Under the pieces are notes generated by a model. The model made no database searches. It had not been told where the DNA came from and saw only the letters and a program-made list of their open reading frames with translations. Of a DNA stretch of 64,000 bases, positions 44,473-56,129 are shown piece after piece. How positions within the stretch are numbered: the stretch's first letter is position 1; the number at the start of each line of letters is the position of its first letter. The position numbers and the translations under genes are program-made. The DNA is from Ophioceras dolichostomum (taxonomy: Eukaryota; Ascomycota; Sordariomycetes; Magnaporthales; Ophioceraceae), in contig PYST01000007.1 in the NCBI GenBank assembly GCA_003049485.1, positions 186,001-250,000 of the forward strand, given 5' to 3'.

Positions 44473-47400
44473 ATGGACCAGCCGGAGGCGAGTGCGAAAG
44501 TGGAGCCGGATGAGGAGTCTTCCCAACCCCGGCGCGGCTCGTCGCCGAACGGGGCGGGAACCAGCGAGGACCCGGCTCCGAAGAAGCCACAGATCAAGAA
44601 GCGGACGAAGACAGGTTGTCTCAGTATGTGCTGATGCTCTCTCATATGCTCTTTGTTCTCTCTCCACTGCGCCTTGACACCCTTGCTTGAACAAAACACC
44701 CTCGATACCCCTTCCCTCCGTCTCATCTTCTCGAATTACCCTCATCCCATGTATTGTGCGCTTTATTCCTATCTAACCAAATGCCATTCTCCTCCCCAAT
44801 CGGGGAAAACATGAGCATCCCTCTTTAACTCATAGCTTGCCGAAAGCGGCGCATCAAGTGCGATGAGGGCAAGCCGACGTGTAGCAACTGTATCAAGTCC
44901 AAAAGATTATGCGAGGGCTACAGCCAGCGCGTCATCTTTAAGGACCCCATAGGCGCCTTCCACGGCGGGCCATACGGACCCATCCCCTATCCACCGGAGC
45001 CCCCCGAATCCGCGATAAATGCCCATCTGGCCGCAGCCGCCGCCCATGCCCACCCCTACGGTGCCATCCCCGGCATGCACCGCCCTAGCCATCCCCATAT
45101 TCATGTAGAACCATCCTCCTCCCGGGGGCCACTCCCAGTCATTGCCCCCAGACCGCCGGTCCCCCTAGAGTTTGCAGCCAGCGGCCCGCATCCCCTTCTT
45201 CTTCATCAGCAATACGGCCAAGGCAGCTTCGCCCTCCCGCAGAGACCAGGCCCGGACCTCGGACCACCACACATCGGCCTTGGTCACGATCCAAGTATCC
45301 CGCCGCAGCATATCCTCGATCCTCACAATCCACACCACCCACACCACCCATACGCGTTACAGGTTCAGATGCCTCCTCATGTCGCGTCCTCTCCGCTCCA
45401 GCCGCAGTTCGGGCATCCCCACCCGCAACAGCCGCCAGAGTTCTCGCCTATCCAGGCCCAGCCTCCCCAGCCTCCCCGGGTTCCCCAGGTTCTCCAAGTT
45501 ACCCAGGTTGCCCAGGTTCCCGCAGTGCCTCAGCCGCCACTCACACATTACGAAAGCATCTCACCTACATCACCATCAGCTCGCCGCCCGTCCGCGTTTG
45601 TGTCTGTAGAGGAACATGAAGATTCCGTACCGTCTCTCCGGCGTGGACACATCGATGCACCGGCGTCCTCCAGGTTCGAAGCGCTACCAGGGCCGGAAGC
45701 GACGTCGCCAGTTGTGGAGCAGCAACAAGGCTACTGGTACTCTGATGACGATGCCTCGATGGCGGACTCCGGCGACGAGGAGCCAGACAGACATGCGTCC
45801 AACCTCCAGACGAACGACATCGGCATCCTGGTCGCCAAGCGCCTCAACCGCGGTCCGGGCGACACGTACGGAACGCACATACGGACGTTCTCGTCCCATC
45901 TCGGCAACGAAAACGTCCTCGCGTCGTACGTCCCGTCGTCGACCAACTCCCCCCTGAACGACAGGCAGACAGCGGCCGTGTTCTGGCATTTCGTGTCCGT
46001 CACGGGAGCCAGTATGTCGCTTTACGAGCGGCATCCGTTCGACCCATCACCCATGTTCCAGGGACGGCCAGTGCCGAAGGCGCGCCAACATATCTGGACC
46101 TGTAAGCTACCCCCTGCTGTTGTTTGTTTGTTGGTGCTGTGGCGGTCCCTCCCAGGTCTTAATGATGGTACATAGTCCTTGTCCTCTTACCTGCTGACCT
46201 TTGCGCACAATGCACTGTATCTAAAGACACGTTCCCGATCATGGCCTTCAACCACCCTGCTCTCCTCCAGTCGATGCTCGCCCTGGGCAGCCTGCAGATC
46301 GCCAACCTGCAGGGGGTCCCCGTCACGGCCTCGATGAAGCACTACCACCTGAGCCTGCGCCGGATCGCCAAGAACTACCGCAGCCCCTCGAAGCGGACGC
46401 AGTCGGCCACGATGGCCGCGACGCTGCTGCTGGGCTTCTACGAGGTGTGGAACTCGGACCACGAGAAGTGGTGCAAGCATCTGTGGGGGGCCCGGGCCAT
46501 CCTGAAGGAGATCCCGCTGCGAGAGATGACCAAACGGGTCCTGGCCATAAGGCGCAGCAGGCGCGAGCAGGCGATGCGGGAGATGCAGGAACTCGAACAG
46601 CTGCAAGAACTGCAGGACATGGCGGCCGCCGGGGCTGGGGGCCCCGCCGACGCCGGTGCCGGTGCCGGCTTTTACAGTCACTACGGCCACCACGCAGCAG
46701 CAGCGGCAGCGGCAGCGATGGGAGCGGAAGACCCGCTGCTCAACAACGGGTTTGGGATCATCGAGGACCCGGACTACGTCGACACGAACCTCCTGGCGCA
46801 GATCACGGGTAGGCCCGTCAGCTACGACGACTACGGCCAGGTGTTCGAGAACGTCGGTAATCACCGGCAGCAGAGCCGGAAGCGCTTCACGGACAGGGAC
46901 CTGGACAACTACGAGCACATGGTCGACCTGTACTGGTGGTACTGCAAGATGGACGTGTACCAGAGCGTCCTCGGTGGCACGCTTTTGCTGTAAGCTCTTG
47001 CCGCTGCATCTACTCATTTTCCCTCCCTACTCTTAGACGGATCAACGCTCGTATGCCCCTTGCCCATCGTCCCTCGTACCTTCTCGAGTGTTGAGAGATC
47101 TAGATAGATCCTATGACTGACCTGTTATTTTCCCCCGTCGTGTGTAGGATGGACTATGACCTATGGACTCAAGTCGCACCACGAGCTCCGATCGGGAGGA
47201 TCGATGCTATGTGAGTTTGCCAATCTCTTGATTTCTAAGGACCGGATTGGCCCCGGCCCCCTTTCTGTCGTCGCTGGACCTAGACTTACCACTTCAATGC
47301 CCTTCTCCCCCCTCGCCACAGCTTCGGCACATTTGACCACATGATGCTCCTCCTCGGCCGGATGTCAGACTTCTCGTCCAAGGACCTCGCCCGCAAACGC

Positions 47401-48710
47401 AGATCAGGAAAGTTCCCCGGCGGCATGCCCGGCGGAGGGCCACCCGGGAGTGGAGGCGCAGGCGGCGGCGGAGGAGGAGGAGGAGGAGGAGGAGGAGGAC
47501 CGCCCGGAGCAGACGGCTCCCCGCCTTCCTTCGCGGGCATGATGCCGACAACAGGCAACATCACCGTGCCGACGGGCTTTTCCCCGCCCTCGGACGCCGG
47601 CGGCGCCGGTGGGCCGGCGTCGTCGTCGTCGGCCTCGCACGAGATGGACATCGAGGAGAGCACCAAGGCCGCGCTGGCCGAGTGGGAGGCCATCCGCCAG
47701 GCCTTCGCCGTGTTCGAGTCGCACCTGGGCCCTGACTTCGCGCCGATGTCCGACCTGGAGGATGAGCCGACGGCCACGCCGTTCGGCCCGGCCAGGAAGT
47801 ACAGGACTTATAGTATTGCGGGCATTTGGATGAACTACTACATGGGGCTGATCCTGCTGTACCGCGCGCACCCGTCCATGCCGCCGGTGGCCATGGTCGC
47901 GGCGGGGATGGCGGCGAAGCAGACCGCGCCGTACGCGACGGTCATCGCGCAGATCGCGGCGGGGCTGTGGGACGACTCTTCGGGCGTGTCGGAGGTGCCG
48001 ACTGTGGTGGGGGCGGCGTTTATTGAGAGCTGTTTCCCGATGTTTGTGGCTGGTGTTCAGGTGAGTCTTGTCGTCTCCTCTCCTCCCTCTCCTCCCTTTC
48101 GACAGGCACTCTCTACTCCTTCTCCTTGTCTGCCTCCACAATTCTTGAAACCGGCGCATTCGCTGACTTTGGGGGGATTTATTCGTCGTAAATATTACAG
48201 TTCCAAGATCATCACCAACGCGTCTGGACAATCCAGCGCCTCTTCGACGTCTCCCGCCTAACAGGCTGGAAGTCGGCGCACCAGATCGCCGGGGGATGCG
48301 AGTCGGCCTGGCTCAAGGCCGCGGCGCTCAAGCGCGGCCCCCCTTACGAGCGCCCCGTCCACCTGCGGAACGAGGCGCCCGGTTCGGTGTGGAACGGGCC
48401 CAGACGCATCGATAAGCGCATCAGGGAGCTGGATGAGGAGGCGGCTGAGACTGGTGGCGCTAGTAGCGGCGGTGGCGGCGGTGGTAGTGGCAGTGAGAGT
48501 GGTGCGGGTGGTGGAGGTGGAGGCAATGGCTCTTCAGGGGGAGGGGGAGGAGCAGTAGGTGATGTTGGAGCCACACACCCTTCTGGTGGGGTCCATAGTA
48601 GTGAGCATGAGAGGAGGCTGGTGTTGGCGAACTCGGAACAGACGCATTATGCGCTGGGCCTGCTGGCTGTTGAGCAGGATCTGGCGAGGCTGGAGTTCAC
48701 GACGGGGTGA
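44473..48710 (+). CDS. Zn2Cys6 binuclear cluster transcription factor with Fungal_trans_2-type domain
   Basis: Six exons: 44473-44623, 44836-46101, 46227-46989, 47148-47210, 47322-48060 and 48201-48710, giving 1163 aa with consistent phases. The DNA-binding cluster sits at about residues 49-77: CLTCRKRRIKCDE then TCSNCIKSKRLCEGY, preceded by KKRTKTG; the first intron lies between cysteines one and two. VIFKDPIGAF follows. Next comes a His/Pro/Gln-rich linker, then helical regions (NDIGILVAKRLNRG, FWHFVSVTGASMSLYERHPF, MAFNHPALLQSMLALGSLQI) typical of the fungal-specific factor domain 2. Poly-Gly and poly-Ala tracts (from about 46620 and 47455, and near the C-terminus) enlarge it. It should act in the nucleus as a regulator; targets are unknown. 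The 5-kb upstream gap suggests elaborate control. Confidence 0.93.
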
Positions 48711-49354
48711 GAACTAGGAGAACGTCAAACAAAAAAAGCGAGGGATCTTTCGGTGTTTATTGGATTGATTGATTGATTGTTGTTGTTTTGACCCACCGGA
48801 CCTGGGTAGATACCTCGTTATATATCTGTGATGGTAAGGGGCTAGGGATGTCGGAGTGGTGGATGGCTAGGTAGGTGCCCGCGTATGTGTGTGTGAACCT
48901 GTTCGTTTTTTTTTTTTTAGGATATCTTTTGTGGCAGATTTGTTGCGGGCAAAGAAGAGTTGCAGAGGTAGTTGTATATGATGGCTGCTTTGGGTAGCGC
49001 CTCTCTCTATACCTAAGTGAGGCACGGGTGCTTACATGCGACTACTCGATGCATGCCTTGTGCTGTGACCCTCACCCTGACCTGAGAATCCGGCTTAAAT
49101 GGAAGTGGACAAGGCCCTGGTTGCGAGGAAAGGAACCGCACTTGAGAGTAAGATTTTTTTGTTCCGATGCGAAGCTTTTGTCTTCTTTCTCTCTAAGGTT
49201 CCCCGTACCTGAGTCCCACGGTAGCTAGTAGTGTCACAAACAGCAGCAGATTGGGCCTGTTCTGAGAGCATGCAGAGAATATCGGGCTTGCTCTGGAAAC
49301 ACCTCTTCTACAACTCCCCACACTTATCCCAAGTCTATCTCGCCGTCCGCCCAC
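48711..49354. other. Intergenic, convergent 3' regions
   Basis: Contains a short GATT repeat (about 48763-48780) and a T-run near 48906. No gene seen. Confidence 0.5.
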
Positions 49355-50479
49355 TTAATTGGCGGGTAACCGTTCAACGACCGCCGCCATCTCCTCATCG
49401 GTGTATATTCTGAAGCCTTTCTCCTTCGTGACGCTCGCCAGTTGCACGTTCTTCGCATCCAGCTTCTCCTCCATTACCTGCTTCAGCGTCTTGAGGACCA
49501 AGGTCTCGGCGTCTGTGATGGTGAGGGACTAGAGTGGCGGGGTTCCGTTAGTGATGGCTCAGTGGTCGGTCATGGGTGATAGATATAGATACGGGCAGAG
49601 GCAGCATGAAGGAGTGAAATGATGAATGGCGCACCTTGTGATACTCGTTCTGCAGCTCGGCCTGGGCGCCCTCGGAGCCGCTACCGATGGCCTTGGCGTC
49701 GTAGCGGTAGAAGGTGCCGCTGGGCTCGGCGTGGTACAGCGATGGGCCGTCCTCGTCGTAGCCGGCGATCAGCAGGGCCACGCCGAAGGGGCGGCTCATG
49801 ATGGACTCCTCGCCGTCGGCGGACTCGCCGAAGCGCAGGGCCAGGTCGCAGATGGCCTGGGTGCAGCTCTCGACGCGCAGGTTCTCGTTGTAGTTGAAGG
49901 CGTGCGACTGGCACTCGACGCGGGCGTGCTCGACCATGCTGCGCGCGTCGGCCTGCAGGCCCGACATGGCGCACCCTATGTGCCGGTCGATCTCGACGAT
50001 CTTCTCCACCGACGACGTCTCCAACAGCGTCGACGTCACGCGCTTCTCGACGCCGAGAACCACGCCCTCCGAGGTCGCCACTCCGATCGCGGTGCTGCCT
50101 AGCTTGATGGCCTCCAAGGAGTACTCTACCTGGAAGAGCCGGCCTTCGGGGGAGAAGGTGCTGTTTGTTTGGTGATGGGGCGTTAGCTAGGTAGGCTACG
50201 AGATGCAGCATTGACGTAGAGATGTCCTTGGTGTGTAAGCCAGCTTCACCCAGCTCCAACAGAGCCCCGTCGAGGTTGGGACTGCTTCTCCTCTGGCTGG
50301 CGATGGGTTTCGAGAATTGTGCAAGAGATCCAGACGTACTTGATACCCCGATCTATGCAAACAAGTAAAAATAAATTAGCTTAGACGGTTCTCTCAGCCA
50401 AACTTGGGCAGGGTGGCGCTGAAGGGTTGGTTGTTTGGTCTGTTTGTCTCTTACCGTATTCCGACCTTGCCATAAACAT
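49355..50479 (-). CDS. PUP2: 20S proteasome subunit alpha5
   Basis: Four exons: 50455-50479 (25 nt), 50340-50352 (13 nt), 49635-50160 and 49355-49528, giving 245 aa with exact phases. An outer-ring subunit of the 20S core. The spliced N-terminus MFMARSEYDRGINTFSPEGR followed by LFQVEYSLEAIKLGSTAIG is the alpha-subunit signature. Further motifs: VEKRVTSTLLETSSVEKIVE, HIGCAMSGLQADARSMVEHA, SRPFGVALLIAGYDEDGPSL and SGTFYRYDAKAIGSGSEGAQ, all alpha5-specific. The tail has FRIYTDEEM. Exon 2 codes only D-R-G-I and part of Asn, an unusually short exon supported by complete conservation of those residues. Confidence 0.96.
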
Positions 50480-51066
50480 CTTGGCGGTGTTGTGGAGGAT
50501 CCGACTCTACTTAAGCGAACAACTCTTCTTCGTCTTTCCAGTATGAGGTTTTATACCGAGTTGGTTCTGAAGCTGGGACGGTTGTGTGTAGGTAGGGGTT
50601 TGTACGCTGAAATGGATGGCGGGAGGCGGCTGATGATGTGCGGTTGTGAGCATATGTGAGCTCCAGGCAAGCAATTGGCGACGACGACAGCTCAAACTGG
50701 CAGCTCCCTCTGCTGCAGTCGCGGGCGGTAGGCTAAGCAGAGCACAGACCACCCACCAAGAATCCAACGCGAGCCATCCAGCTGGCAGCCCACCAAAAAC
50801 CGCTGGAAGAAATTGGTGGGGCGGCACTGTTGGTGTTGGCCAGTGGATCGCGTTGTGCGGGATGTTTTTGGCAGTGGGGAGGTCGAGGTCACTCGAGGGC
50901 CGTCGTCCACCACCATCATCCATCACAGCTAACAACCACTCACGATTTCTCTACTTGTTCTCACCTTGTTCTCAACACGACTGACGCCTCTCCTAGCTGA
51001 CAGATCTGGGTAGCAAATGAGCCGACATTGCCTCTGTCCGCGCTGCCGCAGCTGTCAAGCGCGACC
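50480..51066. promoter_or_regulatory. Divergent region between PUP2 and the GCP2 gene
   Basis: 587 bp between divergent starts. No coding signal. I looked for but did not find a clear proteasome-type GGTGGCAAA element. Confidence 0.35.
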
Positions 51067-54000
51067 ATGTCTTCCACAACCGCTCGACCGTATCCTGACA
51101 AGAGGACCTCCACCAATAGGGTGACAGCAGAACACAACGCGAAGGCGGGCGCGCCGAAGCCGCGCATGACCGCGCACGACAGCTTCAGGAGCGACAGCGA
51201 TCAATCTCGCGACCGGCCAGACCAAGTACGCTACAAGGAATCCTCTCCGCGACCAGGCTCTGTGGCCAGCGGTTCGCAGGCGGGCGGCGGCTACACCTCG
51301 ACATCCCATAAGAGGTCGGCGTCGGGAAATGTCCGGCCCTCCGCCAGGACTGTTGAGGAGAGGCGGACGGAGAAGATCCAGGTGACGACGCGGGAGACCA
51401 TCACGTCTCGTACAAGGAGTCCCGACCGCCGCAGCGGGCCACCTCCGGCGCCGGCCCCCAAGGAGAGGCCAGCCGCCCGCCCTCGACCGGCCCCCGAAAC
51501 GAAGCCGGCGCGAGAGGCCAGGCAGCCCGAGCCACCTCAGATAGTGACATGGGAACCAGAAGCGACGCTACTGCCGCACACTACCGCCCCCCTGGCATGT
51601 CGCATATCCATTCCCCCACTGGCCTCGCAGCAGCCAACTGCGGTGCAGCCCAAACCGCTCCATGACCTACCCCTGGACGTGCAGGAGGCACTGATCCTCG
51701 AGGACCTCCTGTTCGTCTTCATGGGTTTCGAGGGCCAGTATATCCGCTACGCAAAGGTGTACAACCCGAACGAGGAGCGCGACCGGCTCACGGGCCCGAC
51801 GTTCAGGATCCTGCCAGGGCTGGATCCTAGCCTACAGGACCTGACGATATCGATGCTGAAGATGGCAACGCACTACTCGGCTCTTATGGCCTTCGTCGAC
51901 GTGCAGAGCCGCGACGAATTCGGCTGTGTCAACCATGCCCTCTGCGCCTCGATCCGCAAGTTCCTTCAGGACTACCTGGTGCTTGTAGCTCAGCTAGAAA
52001 CACAGTTCCTCACCGAGGACGCCTTCACCTTACACGTGCTTAATATCCACCTACTGCCAACGAGCCACATGATGTTGCAGCTTTACGGTCTCGCCCATGA
52101 ACTGCTGCGCAAAAACGGGCTGCTGGACGACGAGAGTGACGTGTCCAGCGACGATGACGAAAACGACTACGACAAGATCATCAACCAGCTGCAGGAGGGC
52201 GGGAACCTGATCCCGGGAAATATGACGGGCAAAAAGATCTCAAAAGGCGGTGTTGTTTTAGGCATCATCAGCGGCCGTCTGGACTCCATGTCAGGGGACC
52301 CAGCAGCCCGGGCGCTTCTCACGACGCTGCTCAGGGATGCGAGTCGGCCCTACATGGTAATGCTGAACGAGTGGTTACATCACGGCGGCATCAACGATCC
52401 GCACTCAGAGTTCCTGGTCAAGGAGCAGAAGAGTATCCGCAGGGAGCGGCTTGAGCAGGACTACACGGATGAGTACTGGGAGCGACGCTACACGATCCGC
52501 GACCAGGATGTGCCGCCCCAGCTACAAGGCGTGCGCGACAAGGTGCTTCTGGCAGGAAAATACCTCAACGTGGTGCGTGAGTGCGGCGGCGTCGACGTCA
52601 GCACGCAGGTGCGCGACGTGCCGCTTTCGTTCGACGACCCCAGGTTCCTGGACAACGTCAACAAGGCCTACGCGCACGCCAACGCGTCGCTTCTGCAGCT
52701 GCTCCTCACGACGCACGCGCTTCCGGCCCGGCTGCAGTCGCTCAAGCACTATTTCTTCCTCGACCCCTCAGACTACTTCTCGCACTTCCTCGAACTTGGC
52801 CAGTCGGAGCTCAAGAAGCCCGTAAGGCAGGTTAACACGAGCAAGCTGCAGTCTCTTCTCGACCTCGTGCTCCGGCACCCTGGGTCGGCCGTGTCGCTAG
52901 ACCCCTTCAAGGAGGACGTGAAGGTGGAGATGAACGAGGTGACGCTCATCAAGTCGCTGAGGCGCGTGGTGGACATCACGGGCATCGAGCAGGGCGAAGG
53001 TCTGCAGCCGCTCATGTCGAGCCTCCCGACCGAGACGGACAAGAACGCGCCGGGCTACTCGTGCCTGCAGCTCGACTACGCGGTGCCGTTCCCAGTGTCG
53101 CTGGTCATCAGCCGCAAGACGGTGTGGCGGTACCAGGCGCTGTTTCGCTATCTGCTCTCGCTCCGCTACATGGAGTCGCAGCTCTCGACGCTTTGGCATC
53201 ACCAGAACAGCGGGGTTATATGGAAGCACCGCAGTTCATCGCCAAGGATCGAGTCGTGGAAGAGGCGCGTCTTCACTCTGCGCGCTCGCATGCTGGTCTT
53301 CGTGCAGCAGTTGCTGTACTTCTGCACCGCCGAAGTCATCGAGCCCAACTGGCAGGCCCTGATGGCGCGGCTTAAGAAGAGGGATGGCCGAGGAGGGGAA
53401 GGCGGTGGCAGCGGCGTGAGTGACGGCAGCACGGCGGAGGAGCAGCAGCAACAGGAGTCGCAGCAGCAAGAAGGGCCCACGCGCACGGTGGACGAGCTGA
53501 TGCAGGACCACGTGGACTTCCTTGACACATGCCTGAAGGAGTGCATGCTCACCAACAGCAAGCTTTTAAGGGTGAGTTTTATCTTCGGGCACGCTTTTGC
53601 CAATAATCGCCTCACCCAATTCAAAGGCAGTAAAACAGGCTGACTCCCCCCTCCCTTAAATCGCATCGCACAGGTCAACGCAAAAGTAATGCAGACCTGT
53701 CAGTACTTCGTGGCCTTCTCTAGCAGATGGTGGTACATCGAGCTGCTGAAGGCGGACCCGGACCTCGTCGGCCCGGACAAGCCGCCCAACATGACGGACC
53801 ACGTGTGGGCGCAGGTCCTGGCCATGAAGGCCGAGGTGGCTAGAAATCCGTCCTCGAGCAGCAGCGCGCCGGGCAGCAGCGACGGCAGTTCGAAGTCCTC
53901 GATGTGGGAGTTCCTGCCCAAGTATGAGATCGGCTTCAGCAAACACCTGGGCATGCTGCTGGACCATCTGAACCACTACGCCGCCACGGAGACGGTCGTG

Positions 54001-54096
54001 CTGCTGAGTCTCTGTGCGAGGCTGAGTGCCGCGAATGAGGGGACCGGACCTTCGGGGTCGGGCTTAAGGGGGGATTTGGACGATCAGGGCGACTGA
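51067..54096 (+). CDS. SPC97: Gamma-tubulin complex component 2 (GCP2/Spc97/Alp4 family)
   Basis: Exons 51067-53571 and 53674-54096 (102-bp intron, phase 0) give 975 aa. GCP2 pairs with GCP3 to hold gamma-tubulin at spindle poles and nucleate microtubules. Seen: about 200 disordered Arg/Pro/Ser-rich residues, then the GRIP1 region with LPLDVQEALILEDLLFVFMG and FEGQYIRY, HLLPTSHMMLQLYGLAHEL, GGVVLGIISGRLDSMSGDPA, MVMLNEWLHHGGINDPHSEF, YWERRYTIR and KVLLAGKYLNVVRECGG (typical of GCP2), then the GRIP2 region with LKHYFFLDPSDYFSHFLELG, YAVPFPVSLVISRKTVWRYQ and FRYLLSLRYMESQL. A Gly/Ser/Gln insert (about residues 775-805) and a Ser-rich patch near the end are low complexity. I start at 51067, the first ATG in good context, since upstream in-frame codons are non-ATG. 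Confidence 0.93.
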
Positions 54097-54922
54097 AAAA
54101 GGTTCTGAGGCGATTTTTGGGGGTTGGGAGAGGAGAGCGTTAGGGTATTTACGAGTTTGTCTACCCGCATCTGTACGCCCCTATGAGTGTAGGTGAATCG
54201 TGCTTGCTTGTCTGTTTCTTTATTCATTGCACGGTGTATCCATACCAGTTGATTTTGGGTCAGAAGAGCGATATTAGAAAGGGAGGACGGGCAACTAAGG
54301 TTAGGTGGGACTTACCATCGCCGTCTGACGACTGTGGCCTTTGGCGTTGATGCTTCCCCTTTGGAAATGAGCATAATACCTAACATCCTACACGAGAGTT
54401 CCCATCTTTACGCGGGCAAGGTGTCAAGGGGCTCGCTGGCAGGCCAGCGTTGAGGGCGGGAATTCAGTCAGTCGACTGCGGTATGAAGGAGCTAAGCCGG
54501 CCTTTTAGTCCGTTGCTTCTAGTTATTGCTGGACGTTAAGTATGGCTGCACGAGGCTTCTCCTCCTCTAGATTGTTCAATCAGCTCGGATCTGTAATGCA
54601 ATGGAAGTCAATGACTTTGTGCGGCACGTTATGATGTCCAGTACACTGATAGGTGCATACTGCAGATCTTTTTACAGCTTACAGGCTCAATTGGTGCGGT
54701 CACTGGCCCGTTGGTGCTGTTGGGACCCCTGTCTAGCGCAACGACAAACACTGGGCCTCGCGGAAAATCGCACCGCGTCGGAGTTTTCGTCCACGTTGGA
54801 CCTTCATGAAATCACAACGGCAACACTTCGCCGTATTCTCCTGAAGATGATCTGAGCCGCTCAAACGCTCTTTTCAGTTATTATCAATACTTATGCAATG
54901 CTAGCCCCTTATCTCAAACGGC
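54097..54922. other. Intergenic, no gene seen
   Basis: About 830 bp between co-oriented genes. The 84-codon frame at 54601-54855 has no recognisable features. Confidence 0.5.
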
Positions 54923-55738
54923 ATGAAAAGATTCGCCCGACTTCCTCGTCAGATCGGCTCAGGCTGGCTGCGTGAATGCCCACTGCCTCACTTACATCGG
55001 TGTATCAATCACGATTCTGTCGCGCCCAACGGCACTCCAAGCTCTCTGGACTGCCCGACAGCTGCTGCCTCTACACCAGGTACCCCCACGCCACCACCTC
55101 CAACATATCCAGATGACCCAACATCAAGACACAACAGCCTGGTGTCGTTCCTCCAGTATGCCAAAGACTCCGGACTGAACCCAGAGTCGACCGTCTTCGT
55201 CGGGACGCACTACGAGTACCAAGTCGCCGAGAGCCTGTCCCGGTACGGATTCTCGCTCCAGCGCACCGGGGGCAGGTCCGACCACGGCATCGACCTCCTC
55301 GGCACGTGGGACGTGCCGTCGGCGCCGTCCCCGCGCAAGGTGCTCCTGCAGTGCAAGGCGACCGCGACGCGGACCAGCCCCCAGTTCATCCGCGAGCTCG
55401 AGGGCGCCTTCGTCGGCGCTCCCCCCGGGTGGAGGGGCCCAGGCGTGATCGCCCTCCTGGTCGGGCAGCGCGGCTCCACTAAGGGCGTTCTCGAGTCGAT
55501 GGGCCGCAGCAGGTGGCCCATGGGCTTCGTGCAGTGCTCGCGGACGGGCCGCGTGCTCCAGATGCTGTGGAACCGCCGCGCCGTCGAGCAGGGGCTGGAC
55601 GGCCTGGGCGCCACGCTGCAGTACGGGATGGCGGATGACAGTCGCGAGGTTGCGCTTACGTTCAAGGGGAGACCGCTGCCCCTGGCCCCGTTTGCCTCTG
55701 CGGAGGACGGAGCAGCGGACCCGCAGGCCTTGGGGTGA
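54923..55738 (+). CDS. RRG7: RRG7-like mitochondrial protein with PD-(D/E)XK nuclease-type fold
   Basis: A single exon of 271 aa. The Arg-rich, acid-poor N-terminus (MKRFARLPRQIGSGWLREC) fits a mitochondrial presequence, followed by a Pro/Thr-rich linker. The core has VFVGTHYEYQVAESLSRYGF (91-110), GGRSDHGIDLLGTW (116-129) and LLQCKA (141-146). This is the layout of the DUF2034/Rrg7 family, required for respiratory growth in yeast and related in fold to restriction-endonuclease-like (Mrr/resolvase) proteins. Possible active-site residues Glu98, Asp124, Gln143 and Lys145 are all present. The molecular role is not established; nuclease activity is inference. The C-terminal tail (from about residue 250) is Ala/Pro-rich. 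Confidence 0.88.
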   Translation: MKRFARLPRQIGSGWLRECPLPHLHRCINHDSVAPNGTPSSLDCPTAAASTPGTPTPPPPTYPDDPTSRHNSLVSFLQYAKDSGLNPESTVFVGTHYEYQVAESLSRYGFSLQRTGGRSDHGIDLLGTWDVPSAPSPRKVLLQCKATATRTSPQFIRELEGAFVGAPPGWRGPGVIALLVGQRGSTKGVLESMGRSRWPMGFVQCSRTGRVLQMLWNRRAVEQGLDGLGATLQYGMADDSREVALTFKGRPLPLAPFASAEDGAADPQALG

Positions 55739-56129
55739 TGGCGAGGCTCGGCGAGGCTCGAGTGTTGCCACGAGCCTCATGGAAGACGTATCAGAGACAA
55801 GTAGACTCGGTACTCTACGCAGAAGCGTAACCAGGCTTTGCACCTGCCTAGTCTCACAGTGGGCATCATCCCCAAATCATCCTCGGATTAAGAAGAGATA
55901 CCCAGTTCGACCAATTCATGCAATACAACAGAAAATTTAACGCTAATACGTTGACGTCTCTCGTACAATAGCAACTGTTTCGCTTGGCCTGTATGTATAT
56001 AACGTCTTGAACGCCAGCCGTCTCATTGGGGGTAACGAAGCTCACAAAGTCAGGTCATCATCAGTTCTTTCAGTCGTGAAATAACGCCATTATCACAGCA
56101 AGAGTGTCCCTCGTTGTTCTGTTCTATTC
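55739..56129. other. Convergent intergenic region
   Basis: Short region between the RRG7 stop and the stop of the low-complexity protein gene. Nothing notable. Confidence 0.5.
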
